A stretch of 64,000 bases of DNA, taken from NCBI GenBank assembly GCA_963277665.1, contig OY728120.1, positions 423,838,138 to 423,902,137 of the forward strand. The letters are read 5' to 3'. This DNA is from Viscum album. Taxonomy: Eukaryota > Streptophyta > Magnoliopsida > Santalales > Viscaceae. Below are positions 33,296 through 45,720 of this stretch, in pieces; position 1 is the stretch's first letter; each line of letters opens with the position of its first letter. Below the pieces are notes generated by a model. The model had not been told where the DNA came from, made no database searches, and saw nothing but the letters and a program-made list of their open reading frames with translations. Position numbers and translations under genes: made by a program.

Positions 33296-36120
33296 TATAA
33301 GAACCTAATAGTTAGCTTCATTATGGATCCTTTTAAAATTTATAAAATTCTTGTTTTCTTATATTATATGGATACACTATGACTTTAGAAAACTATCAGA
33401 GGGGTGTTTGAGGATTTTTCGGATCTCATAACCCTGGTCAGAGGGGAAAAACATAGGCCACATAGTTTTTAAAAACCACGCTACCAAGTCTCCATGGTCT
33501 CTCTTAACTATTCATGGATGGATAGTAGGGTGAAGGAGGGCGCATGGTTCCCCCTAACCATGCTCTAGAGGTTGTACACCCATGCATAATGTCTACATTT
33601 TTTATCAAATGATATTTGCATGGTTGGCACTCGGTTTCCCTAACTATGTGACCTAACCATGTGGGTTCCCTCTTTAAAGGGTTGGACGAGCATGGTCGGG
33701 GCATCGTTTGGCCAAATGTGGGGCCAAAATGTGTGACCCCTGTGTGGTGGAAAGAAGTCCCAAAATGACATTAATGACCTTTTATGTTAATAACCTCCTT
33801 TGGTTTTTTGTTCTAGTGGACATAAATCCTTTCACTATCCCTTTTTGATGATATAAATCCCTATTAAAATGGTTTTGATCATAATATCTGATCTACAGTC
33901 AAATTTGATCCTTGTTCATCACAATGGATTTTTGTCAGTAAGTACTTAGTTACTTTTGAGTATTTCATCCTTCATTGTTCCCTCAACGAATCCATTTAGA
34001 TGCAGGATCATATTCCCTATATTCAGGGCATTAATCCTTTAATATTTTTTCTTCCAATCCAATAAAAACTAAAGGCTGATACTAGATGGGGAAATTTATA
34101 CGAGCTTAAGGTATGTGGTCTATGAATCATCCTTTTCATCTTTCTATTTAATAATTTTTCATCATTCTACACACAATGATTTCATCAATCATTTCCAATT
34201 AAATTCATGTGACTGACTTATTTTCATCATAATCAGGTTTTAAGACCCTTTTTATATATATTATTCATCATTGGAGGTTTTTACCTCAATGCCAACCACC
34301 CCATATAGGGTGTTTCTCTAAATATGCCTTTAGTGGGTTTTTATGTTTTCTTAGACCACTGTTCTGGTTTGAAATTGGATTTGACCTATTAATGGAAATA
34401 ACCCTCTTAAATAAATGAATTATGAATTGATATGGTTAGCTATTGTATATGGTAATTTCACAAGATCCTTCTTTGATAAGTGTTATAATTAATTCTTGAA
34501 TCTTAGTTTTAATTGTAGAGTATATCTTCATATATCACTTGGATGATTTAAATGAAAATGAATGAATTGGTTGCATGTATTTAGAAAAAATTTCCATGCT
34601 TAAGGAAGGTAGTGGGGTGAACCTAATTCATGATTATGTAACTTAATTAAAAAATGGTTGCACGCTTAGTTATGCCTTGTCACACTATTTAAAGGCAACG
34701 AAAGGAACCACTTTAATTATTAAATGACATGACTATTACATGGACTTAAATAATTAATGATTCAAGTATAATATTACTATTTTATATGTGCCTTGACATA
34801 TTTATTGAAATATTTAGATTCAATCCAGGCATTGATTATCGAGTTAATTCCCTGGGTACTCATGGAATCCATTCTGATTGAAGGATTTCGGTTGCCAAGG
34901 ATGTTACCCAACATAGAACTAAATCATTTATACTAGTGGATGTCAAGTATAACACAATAAGATCCCTCCATTTTCATTATAGGATGACTTAGATACACTC
35001 GTTGGATCCATTATGAAATCTATGAAATTTTTTTGACATGGATACACCCATTAGGCTAAATCATGTTTTATTACATTTTACCATGGATGAATTCCATATA
35101 ATTGGTTGGAATCATATTATAGTGGAATTCCTTAGAAAAACCCATGTGGATTGCACACATACCCCTTTTGTGAGGCTAAAGATTATTACTATTTTGTATT
35201 AGACCCTGAGGAAAAGTATTCTGTGCTTATTAACTTGTATCCTTCTTCATTATTATCATCATTATTGGATGCCTTGTTATATCTCAGATTATTTATTATT
35301 ACTATTATCATGACATGATGTTAGTGCTGGTTAAGCCTTACATGACATACTATATAAAATTCAACATAATTAATAAATGACATTGTTACATGTTTATACA
35401 CCAGTTGAGGATGAAGTAGGTACTGGGTATTTACATTTCCTAACTACTTTATATTTATACATACATGATTGGAAAGTATGTTATCTTATTTTACATGGAA
35501 TTAATGTTATAAATGTTTTTAGTGGAGTCCTACTAAGATTAATCTCACACCCTATATAAGACACCATTAGTACTTGGGTATCTTAAATGTATATAGGTGT
35601 TGACAAAGAAAAACCTCCCTCTTTTTAAACATGATATTTCTTTCCTTCTTATGAATGGACCATGGTAGCAGAAGACCAAGGTGGAGCTCAGAATTCATAG
35701 ATAGTTTTTTGTCTTATTTTCCTTCTTTTGTATAGAATGTATTTTATGATTCCTTGTATACATGTTTTCCATTTTTTAGAGAGATAAAATAAATTATAAT
35801 CATATTTGAGTAATATAATTAGTTTCCTTAATTGTTCATTATTTATATTTCCTAAAAATGTGGTGGGTTACCGGACCATTGTTTATAGTGTATGGTTCTG
35901 CTCTTCCATCTATTTAATTATACTATATACGCTCTTTACCTAATATCATATTTTTTAAATGTGATATAATCTATTAATGATGGAATATTCTCCCTATGGA
36001 GACACCCAATACCCTCACTACTTGTTGGAAACCTTTGGCATTTGGGGACATACTATTGAGGCCATGGGGCCAATCGGGCTCGAGGTACCTCTAAGTGGAA
36101 CTCAGGTTTTGGATGTCACA
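33296..36120 (+). repeat. E4 3' LTR (2.83 kb)
   Basis: Starts TATAAGAACCTAATAG (TG changed to TA) after the purine tract and ends GGATGTCACA. The final ~125 bases match the 5' LTR end. TATAAAT at 33852-33858 may be the core promoter. A GC-richer block at about 33400-33760, with GGTTGGACGAGCATGGTCGG, lies in the upstream part. Open stretches of 60-77 codons (33504-33704 minus, 35377-35559 and 35977-36210 plus) show no family resemblance. Confidence 0.82.
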
Positions 36121-36265
36121 CTTACACAAATCCATTTCTATTTAATAGGTGATGTTTTATTAAACCTCTTTAAAATTTGGGTTTCAATGAAAATAACTAT
36201 TATGTATTAAAGCATTGATGACTGAGATGAATTGTGAAGGGAATATTCATTTTTAGGGGGTAGAA
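36121..36265 (+). pseudogene. Putative E5 internal tail and polypurine tract
   Basis: About 145 bases between the end of E4 and the start of LTR D. The last part, GAAGGGAATATTCATTTTT then AGGGGGTAGAA (36255-36265), has the character and position of a purine tract and precedes TGCAACACACTG. I infer that it is the 3' end of E5's internal region, cut off from the rest of E5 by E4. No protein block is recognisable in so short a piece. CTTAC (36121-36125) would be the right copy of E4's target duplication; the left copy is outside the window. Confidence 0.5.
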
Positions 36266-38316
36266 TGCAACACACTGTGTTTTTATGAATTATTATTATT
36301 TTGATTAAATTAAATATGATTGATAGAATTTGTAACATGAATCACAAATTTAATACTATGATAAACTCAAAACTCGGTTATTTTCCTTACAATTAACACT
36401 TATATTGTCTTGTGTTACACACAATCCTTAGTTTAGCATGCGTCACATATAACCCTGAGTTTAAACGAAACATGACATTTAATTAAAAAATCATTATTAC
36501 TTGTTAATATAATAGTTATCACTTGGTTTACGGAATGGTTGGTATGAATAAGATTAAATAAATTAAAAAATTATGGTTTCAAAATTTATATAAAATTAAA
36601 TCTTTGGCAACCAATTAATTAAAATTTAAAATAAAACCCTTAAGAAATGGTAATAATTTCCTGGAAAACTATTTTTCGGGTAAATTTTTTTTACTTTTAG
36701 AAAAATAATTTAATAAAATTATAATATTTTTTGAAATTTTTATATTAAAATTATCTTATGGTGAATTTTATATTTTTTTTATATTTTGATTTTTTAAGAA
36801 TAGTGAATCATAATGAATTCTAATTGAAAACTTCCTTTTTGTTTAGATTATTCATAATATTATATTCTATTTTTAATTTTTTTTAAGGATAAATTAGTTC
36901 AACTATATATCCATTGATTTAATTTTGGTCATTTAAATCAATATCATATTGAATTTTGATATAAATGTTTTTTTTAAACTTTGGTATATTTTCACTTTCA
37001 AAACACGCTTTTTAGTCAGGTCTGTCGGGTTAATTATAAATTTTTTCCACTTATGTAAATTTATTTTGTAAAAATGGATTCTATATTTGGAATCAAAATA
37101 ATTTATAATTTATAATGACTAAAAATTATTTTTTTTACCAAATTAATATTGAATTCATAAAAATTAATTACAACATTTAATGTAAAAATGGAATTATCAG
37201 GCATTAAACTAGATAGATAAGAGTAAAAATGACCTAAAATTCATATTAATTTTATTTAATTATTATTATATATATGTTCTACATCATATTAAATAATATA
37301 TATAAATTACATTCCACATTACTTTGAATATGACCCATATAACAAGTTAAGTAATGAAAGAAGACAAAATAGATACATTTCTTCCTTTTCATATATATAA
37401 TGCTTTGGGAGAAGGAAAACCATTTTTTGTTTCATTATACATATTATTTTGAATTATAAAAGATTTGTATTTATCATAATCATTTTTACTTAACTTTTAG
37501 AGATAAAATAATTACTTTAATTCTAAAGAAACACTAACATAGTAATTATTTTTATTAATTATATAAAATAAATAATTATGAGTATATTAAAACTAAAGTA
37601 AATTTAATTGACTATTTTCTTCCATTATTATTATTTTTTAAGAATATATCATGTTACATTTTTTTAATTTAACTTATTTTAATTTCATCATTGTATTGAT
37701 AATGTTTAATTGAAATTAAATGAATAATATCATTATTTATATTACTGTTATTTTAGTAAAAAGGATATTTTTTTAAATGTTTAAAAAATACTAAAAATAC
37801 AATATTCTTCCATTTTATTTTTCAATATTAATAAATATTAACTATTTTCCATTCATGGACCAATTATTCTATTATAATGAATATTTTGACTATTAAATAG
37901 AAAAAACTCACTTAATACTACTAGGGTTAAACTGGTGTTTTTGCACGTTACATTCTCTTATATTAAAATTAATATCCAAAACAAGTATGATTTATATTTT
38001 ATATATTATAAATCATTTTTAGAATCAGTGTTCAGAATTATATAGTAAATATAACTCTAATTTACTCATAAATTAGTAATTCCAACTGTTAGAAAACTAG
38101 TTACTATTGTGAAACACTAACATGGTTAAAATAGGGATACATAGAATTTATCTAATGAAATGTTTAAAACATAAGTATAATTATTTTTTGGACTTATAAA
38201 TTAAACTTATCATGCAAAAAACCATTTAATATCCTATTTTGATCCATTTTTCGTATTATTTACCTCCCAATATTGAATACTTTGGAGTGTTTTCAAGAAT
38301 GTCACACCACCTCTAC

Positions 38317-38323
38317 TATAAAA
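38317..38323 (+). promoter_or_regulatory. Putative TATA box of LTR D
   Basis: TATAAAA within CTACTATAAAAGGTAAC, equivalent in context to 6863 in LTR B and followed by the same kind of pyrimidine-rich leader. Confidence 0.65.
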
Positions 38324-40393
38324 GGTAACTCACTCTCCCTACTTCTTCACACATCTCAAGCCATTTAGAAAAATATATATGCCAAAACAATTTCTCAATT
38401 TCCCTCCAATCATCCTAGATACCGTATTTTGTACATAAATCAAACCAATCAAGGATTTAGTGCAAACCTAAGGATGATACCTTAAGAATAGGTAACACTC
38501 ATCAATGAATGTTTTCATTTCATTCCTTCTTCCACTCTCTTTAATTATTGCTATTAGAAGATTATATAATAACCTAATTATCTTCTATATACTGATATTT
38601 TGTTATGTTAAGGTTATTACCTACAACTAAACACACTTCCATCAAATTATTTGTGAAATCATCATTCATGTGTATGGAGGACTACTGCCTCACTTAATGA
38701 TGTCATTCATTTTTCCATTACCACCGTTAAAGGTTGGGGATAAAGATGTATTTATAGTGTATATATGATTTAAATGATATTTATGATGTTATTATTATTA
38801 TTTAATAATTATTTAACTCATATGTTCATTCTTTCTATATTTTGGGAATATGATAACGTTGATAGCATGTACCGCAAACTATAGCCTCATGAAGCGATGT
38901 GATTTGTTCACACTTTACATTGAATTTATTAGTGATGAGTTTAACAAAAATAAATGATATATATGAAATACAAATAATACTTTAATGATAATATATATTT
39001 ATATAATTTACATTTATTTCATTCAATAGATTAAAAAATGGAAACAACGTTCACGAATAAGTATAACCTACCATCTCCATGAACTGTTTATTTCATTTCC
39101 TATAAATAAATATTATGGATTACAATAAATAAATATAGAATGAAAATAAATAATATTTATGTCATTTTATCATTATTTATATGATTAAATCAGGATAAAA
39201 TGAATAGGACCAAAAATAACAAGTCAAAACATATACAAGAAACAAATCTGTTGTTACCCGAGACGTGACTTTAACAAGAAATTGTAAATCAGCGGGTAAT
39301 AAAAGGTCATATGAATATAATAAATGGTATGACTTTTATGAATATGATTATATTATATATTTATAATAAACATAAATTTATAATATAGTATGTTTCAATG
39401 AGTATGATGGACATCAAGAATTATGTTAAGGGAATTTCATCTCACTTCTTACTTCCATGAGAAACATATCATATTCACCACACATTTCCTTTATATGGGG
39501 TAAATACTACCAATGAATTTATTATATGATTCTTATAATTAAATATATTTGTGTTTACATCTCTATTTTTTTTCTCCCTTTCATGGTGATTTTGGTTCAA
39601 AATTTAACAAATCAATAAGTGATTTTTGTCTCAATTTATCTTCTTTGAGAGGTTTGTTATATTATACACTTATATTCTTCCATTAGGTGTATATAAATCT
39701 TATTTTACATGTAATATCATCAATTTATTCATATTTATGATATCATAAGATTCATTTGATATTATTCCTTCATGGGTCTTTTTATTCAATTTAACCAATG
39801 TCTTAAATATTTTATGTCACAATCTCAACATTTACCAGGATTATTTATTTATATGTATCAAATTTTTAAATATCATGATCTACTACGAAATTTTTATAAT
39901 TAATTTTACAATCCTATAGTTATTCATGATATATTATTTTAATGGTACAAATTTCCCATTATATGGAATATAATATAATTAGGAAAATATTTTTATGAGA
40001 ATACAAACTTAGTTATCTTTTCGTTCAAAAATCAATTTTATTACAAAACTATGTTTTATAAAATTATTTTAAAAATGTTTTGAAATATTTTTGAGATAAT
40101 TTTCAAGGAAAAAGATAATGAAATTTTTTATAAAAGAGTGTATTTAATTCATTATTCCAATCTTCCATTATATTTTTTAAATTCTATTTTCAAAGAAAAA
40201 GTTTTTCTATATTTTTGGTGATTTCAGAAATTATTTTCAAATTAGAGAAGCTATTTTACACCAAAAAGGTTTTAAATGATATTTAAAATTTATTTTCCAT
40301 ATGAGATGAAATGTTTTGATGTTACCTATTCCTTACGAGGGATTTCATCCAAGGATACAATTCATATTCTTTTTGTAGATCATTTCAATTTAT

Positions 40394-40590
40394 GATGGAA
40401 TTATATTTATGAAACTTGTTTCTCTATCATGGGTTATACCATAATAAAATTCTTATTAAACCCGCTTCTTTTTGTAGGTCATTCTATGATGAAATTTTTA
40501 TGAAACTTGATTCTTTTCCATATGTTATTATATAATGAAATTTCTTTGATACCCATTTCAGTTCATGGGTTATGATATGATTAAATTTTA
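40394..40590 (+). repeat. Degenerate tandem repeat, ~45-48 bp unit, in LTR D
   Basis: Four to five imperfect copies of a unit of the form TATGATGAAATT(N)TTATGAAACTTG followed by CATGGGTTAT; clearest starts near 40395, 40438, 40486 and 40532. The spacing varies by several bases. Confidence 0.65.
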
Positions 40591-40706
40591 TTATATATTG
40601 GAACAAATAAATATAGATTTCATTATCTATGTGGTAAAATCTATATATCAGTAAAATTAATTGGGTATATATAGATAAATGATGATTAAATATGTTATGT
40701 ATAAAA

Positions 40707-40930
40707 CTGATTACATTTTCACAATGTTATTCATGAACATGATTACATGTTCTCAATGTTATGTGCGAACCTGACTACATGTTCATAATGTTGTGTGTGA
40801 ACCTGATTATATGTTGAAAATGTTATACTAGATCCTAATTAAATGTTCAAAATTTTATGTGTGAACCTTATTACATATTAAAATTTTTATTTTAGAACCT
40901 GATTACATTTTCACAGTGTTATGCATAGAC
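40707..40930 (+). repeat. Tandem repeat, seven units of exactly 32 bp, in LTR D
   Basis: Units start at 40707, 40739, 40771, 40803, 40835, 40867 and 40899, each of the form CTGATTACATGTTCACAATG plus TTATGTGTGAAC. The register is held without indels although units differ by several substitutions. Decayed units of 32-33 bases continue to about 41028. LTRs A-C have about two related half-units at the equivalent place (GTCTTG...ACAAGGC, e.g. 15050-15110), so expansion seems specific to the D branch. Confidence 0.85.
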
Positions 40931-41470
40931 ATGTCTTTCATGACCATAACTTTATATGTGGACACAGTTTCATGTCCATTAGTTTATGAGAGGACCTAAT
41001 TTAATGTACTTAACATCATGAGTGAAACTATTTATATTTATACATATTCACAATAGTATAGGATGATTTTTTTATGAAAATCTATTCCTGATGAAAATTT
41101 TATATCGTCATGGCTCATGTTCATTGATTTAATTATGATTCGCGTCTTTAGACCAGCTAATATCCATTCTATGAATCATGATTATATTCTATGATATGGA
41201 TTTCTAATGTCATGCACATTTTCTCATACCCTTATAAAAATTATTGGCAATGTAATTTCATTATTTATATTTATTGTGAATCTAATCTCACCCTTTATTA
41301 TGTTTCCTTCCCCCGGGTTATGAAGAAATATTTACGTAGGGTTTGTTTGTGAAGATTGCTAAAATTTAAGATCATTATGGGAGACACTTAAGATCCTTCA
41401 AGAATTAAGAAGATTGTGTTCTTAGTTTCCAAAGGAACAACACAATTATGATCCTCATGTTTTTTTAAAA

Positions 41471-44299
41471 TGTCATAAATATTCATCTAAACAGATTTTA
41501 TATCCATATATAAAATTTTAGGATAACTATAATCACTTTTTTTAATTTTTTATACTCTACAAGATTTTTTATTTGGACGATGTAACTGGTAGAATATCCT
41601 TTGAGTCATATCTAGATTTATTTCACCTATGACACAAATAATAAAAATATGATTATTTTTTATTTGTTGATAGCCTCATATAAAATTAAGATTCTTTATG
41701 TAGAGTCATTTATTTACCTTTTACACTGAAATTTTTTCATACTTCTTAAAATATTATTACTATTTCCAAATATGATATCCGTATTACAAAATAACTTCTA
41801 GGTATAAAGAATAATTCTTGAAGTCTCTTCAGGGAATCTTAAGAGTTCATTTTATTGAATTAGTTCATTTATATGTATCATATCTTTTAATCTTCTTGGA
41901 TTTCATTCCCAAGGATATCTCATCTTACCCATTTGTTATCTTCTAGGAAATATTAATTCTAGAATTTTATCTTGATAATTTCCCAAGATATACTTGATTT
42001 CATTATACATAATACGTGGTCTTATATTCCTTTTAGTTTTTTATATATTATTATCACACTTGTGACTATATCCATTACCCAAACAATGGATATTTTCCAC
42101 TTATTCAAATTTTCTTTGAGTATATTGATTATTCCTATTGACCTATGGTCATTAATTTAGTTTAAGATTTCTCCCCTTAAATGTAAAATCCCATTTTCTT
42201 CCATAGGTTGATACTTATTGGAATATTTCATGTTACATATGATTTAATCCTTTAAAAAATTACTAGAAGACCATTTTATCCTTATTTAGAATACAAGTTA
42301 TCTTGATTTTTCATAATTTCTAGCTTGTTTTTTTAGTCATTTTCATTCACAAAATATGATTATTTAAGAAAAATTCTTATAATCATGATTTAAAACCACC
42401 TCTTGAGTAGTGTTAATAATACCATGATTTTTCTTTGTCCATTTTTATAAATAATTTTATTTTAAATATATAGTAAAAATAAAATAATCAGTGAAATTAA
42501 TATTAATTGGGATGAATGATTCTATATCCTTTGAGGATGAAACATAATGATCATATTATGATGATTTTATTTTCATTCCCTAAACTATAGGCCTTTTTAA
42601 ACAACAATCCCAATTGAGTATAAGTGTTGTTGTAACACTCTTTTAAAGAAATTGTGAAAATATGGTATGAAATTATTCTACATTCTTTACTTTCATTTCA
42701 TGTTCAATAATCCATAGATTAATTAGGTTTTTTATTATCCTCTAATCTATTTATTTTATATTTATTAGCCTTTATAGTGACATTGAATTTATATTTATTA
42801 ATTTTATTCATTTATTGCATAAAATTTTCAAGATATCTAATCTTGTTAGTTTAGACTTACAATTTTTATAGTTTAAATATTAATACATGTTATTTGATGT
42901 TATTTTAATGCTTTCAACTTTCATTAAAACTCTATTATGGATTATTCTTTATTTATAACTATTGTAAGATAAAAATTCTCAAAACTGGAGAACATTTCGT
43001 CACGTTTATTAATCATTACTTTTTTGGCTCTATCATTATTTTAGACTATTTCATGAGTTTTTACTCTTTAAAAAATTCTAAATTTGCACTAAACATTCAA
43101 CAAGCATAGTAATGTTTTCCTATAAAAAAATAAAAAATACCCAACAATACCAATATTAATTTTTATGGGAAAATTATACCAAATAACATTAAATTTGGCT
43201 ATTTTCATCTTTAAACATTATTAATATATAATCACTACCAACAAATCTTGAGTCTTATTGACAAAATTGTTGGAAATATTTTTTAACAGTACTCTTGATC
43301 ATCTAAATTTAGTAGAATTATTGAGGAAGAAAACATTAACATACCATTTTTGGAAAGTTAAACATCAAATTCCTCTACCTATAAGTTATATTTGTCTTTA
43401 ATAAAGTCATGTCATGAGGAAATTACTTCAAAACCCTATATATATATTATGGTTTATTTATTTATCATTTTCAAATAATTTTTCTTTTTATTATTTTATG
43501 TCTTAGAAGATATGAAAATTTGATCACCACTTGATATAAATCCTCCTATTTTACATTCCATATTTTCTACTAAATTAGAATCTCAAAAAAAAAATAGATC
43601 TTTTAAAATTATAGATAATAGAATCAGAAGTGTTTCCTTCTCTAATACAAATTGATTGAATCAGATAATGATATTTCCAAAAATAAGGCTGGGTAAATTA
43701 GAATTGGTAATTTATTTATCAACATTAAACCATTATTTATTTTTTCCTCTTAAATTATTCATTAAATGTATCTCCCTTCATTCCTTGAAATATTTGTTTT
43801 TTTGTTGGTATGAATGAATGATATAAATTGAAGGCCATAGTATGGTACTAGAGTTTGTTAATAGTGTTATCCTCCTCTATAAGATGACATGTACTCAGTG
43901 TGTCATGGTAATTATCCCCAGACACAACATCTTATTTATTATTATAATAAGCCCCAATACAAGTTTATAATTGGACTTCTAAGAACTATAACGAACTATT
44001 TACAAGAATTTTAAAACAATATATTTCTTATAACTTTTTAATGATGATATAAAATGAAAAATTATGTTACTCCTATAAGAAATTGATGATTTCCATCCAC
44101 ACTCACAATAATTGAGATTGTCTTCCCTAATATTCTAAGCATTCACAGGGTTGTCTCAATAAGGTTGAAATCAAAAGGGATGCCTCTATCTCCTTCATAA
44201 CTCAAATTTTTTGTTTAACGTGTAAGCTATATCACTATTTTTTTATTAAATGTAGTATAGTGAATCATATTTGAACTCACTAATCAAATTTCCATTATT
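41471..44299. other. AT-rich sequence, no gene or element identified
   Basis: No open frame beyond 62 codons (41972-42160), no protein block recognised, no terminal repeats found. The first part may be the end of LTR D or old flanking DNA. This stretch and 55108 onward were contiguous before E6 inserted. Confidence 0.6.
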
Positions 44300-44304
44300 C
44301 ATCA
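44300..44304. repeat. Target-site duplication of E6, left copy (CATCA)
   Basis: CATCA immediately before TGTAACGTCC; identical to 55103-55107 after the other end. Confidence 0.95.
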
Positions 44305-45381
44305 TGTAACGTCCCGACCCGACTCACCACAAAACCAGAGGCCGAAACAGTCACCACATGACCTCAAGTGCGCGTCCCTGTACACCAGAGGCTGTCGACT
44401 AGCTGCGAGGGTCTAAGGATAGTCAGTGGGGAGACTATACCGTTATTTTAGTGTTCAAAAATAGACAAAGGCAATAAATAGAAGAAATGGTATAATAAAG
44501 GAATAAGCAGCGAAAAGTAGATTTTATAAATCTTGTACAAATCAAATAGCCAACGCCAAACTATACAGCGGATGCATGCATGACATGCTAATGAAACAAA
44601 AGTTGAAAATAGTGAACAAAACAACATGCTTTACATTTCAATGCATAAATAAATAAATAATTACTCAAAGCCCCAAGTGATATCTCCTCGAGCATCTTGA
44701 TACTCCGCTCGGTCCTGTGCTCCTAACTCCCAAGTAAATGCAAACAGCATAATCCTGCAACCAAAAAGAATCTACTCAGGTACCTAGTGCAATGGTGACC
44801 CGAGTAGGGTGTGAGATATAAATATCTGTAGGTCGGGACCACCAGTCTCTACCCCAAACCAGATATTTAATAAATAACTTATAACATGTGAAGGAATCCA
44901 TAGATTAAGTAAACGATACAATGTAGCTATATACCCAAGTACCCGCTTCAGTCCTCAGCTGGTGTCTGAACATGCAATATACATTTTTCATACATACTCA
45001 ATATTCATTACATAATAATTCATTGGTTATTAATTATTAAAATCTTAATAAATTATGAAGGTCTTGAGATTCGACTTACACCCAACATCTCCTATATAAA
45101 TCACTCACCACAGATGTCTCCAAAGACCATCTATGTAACGAATGTAAAGAAAAATTCCAAGCTTGTGCTTTGTCTTGGATAACATGTCATAAGTTATTCA
45201 ATTCAACCTTTCATATACTAAGTCTGAGCCCTCCCACTAAAACTGGTTCAGCAAATTCATAAATAAGTCTGAAACCTTCATCATAAACAATTCATAAATC
45301 ATCATGTCTCAACAGCCTTCATTAACCATTAACTGATTTCATGCAAGAACAATTGGACCCACAATCAAATGTTAATTAATG

Positions 45382-45720
45382 GGTGTAGAAAATCATCTCT
45401 AGCACCCTCGTGAGTATTTGGAGCATCAGTCATTGTCTCACAACCCTTGGGTATTTGGATCATCAGTCCCTGACCCATAAAAGAATATTTTCTTGCAAGC
45501 TGTGTGTAGAATGCCATGTCTAGCACCCCGTGAGTATTTGGAGCTTAAGTCCTTGTATCACAACCCATTTATCAATCATATGTATATATTTATCGTTGGT
45601 TTATAACACCATGTCTATCACCCCGTGAGTATTTGGAGCTTCAGTCATTGTCTCACAACCGGTTTTGCAATCATACATATATATTTATCATTGGTGTAGA
45701 ACACCATGTCTAACACCCCA
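45382..45720 (-). repeat. 95-bp tandem repeat inside LTR F
   Basis: Three to four copies. The landmark ATGTCTA(G/T/A)CACCCC occurs at 45516, 45611 and 45706, spaced exactly 95 bases, each followed by GTGAGTATTTGGAGC and CTCACAACC in full copies. A more divergent copy lies 121 bases earlier (45395) with an extra partial unit. The block has the same layout in LTR G. Confidence 0.88.

Larger units (their letters stand above)
26345..36120 (+). mobile_element. E4: Ty3/gypsy chromovirus-type element, + strand
   Basis: Order: truncated 5' LTR (to 27811), primer site (27815), gag, protease, RT, RNase H, integrase, chromodomain-like tail, purine tract and 3' LTR (33296-36120). LTR identity rests on the last ~125 bases of both LTRs, which align almost base for base, and on correct placement of primer site and purine tract. 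The tail block IELR/VELYVDD...EEPV-like and TWDRG at about 33040-33200 indicates the chromoviral C-terminus, so it is a relative of E1 but with a different LTR (not alignable with A/B/C). All frames are heavily interrupted, more so than in E1. Confidence 0.87.
36266..41470 (+). repeat. E5 LTR (LTR D), distant relative of the E1/E2 LTR family, more than 5 kb
   Basis: Starts TGCAACACACTG. It shares landmarks with LTRs A-C in the same order: promoter block ACCTCTACTATAAAAGGTAACTC (38308-38330) with the CATTCCTTCTTCCACTCTCTT leader, GTTACCCGAGACG near 39253 (ACACCCGAAACG in B), TAAAAGGTCATATGA near 39300, and TGAATCTAATCTCACCCTTT near 41270 before a splice-like CGGGTTATGAAGAAATAT (GGATGCGAAGAAGTATAT in B). 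Beyond about 41470 similarity fades and no GTTACA-type end is visible, so the right end is uncertain. The extra length relative to B comes partly from two tandem-repeat blocks. Confidence 0.72.

Noticed and set aside
40707..40930. Regular 32-bp repeats as a CRISPR array.
   Set aside because: Units are directly adjacent with no spacers, units vary throughout, and the context is a plant LTR.
41972..42160. A 62-codon hydrophobic frame as a small membrane protein.
   Set aside because: AT-rich DNA readily yields Ile/Phe/Leu-rich chance frames; there is no conserved copy, start context or neighbouring gene.
43843..43853. TGGTACTAGAG as a primer binding site.
   Set aside because: Differs from the site at central positions, and no LTR terminus or paired LTR could be found next to it.
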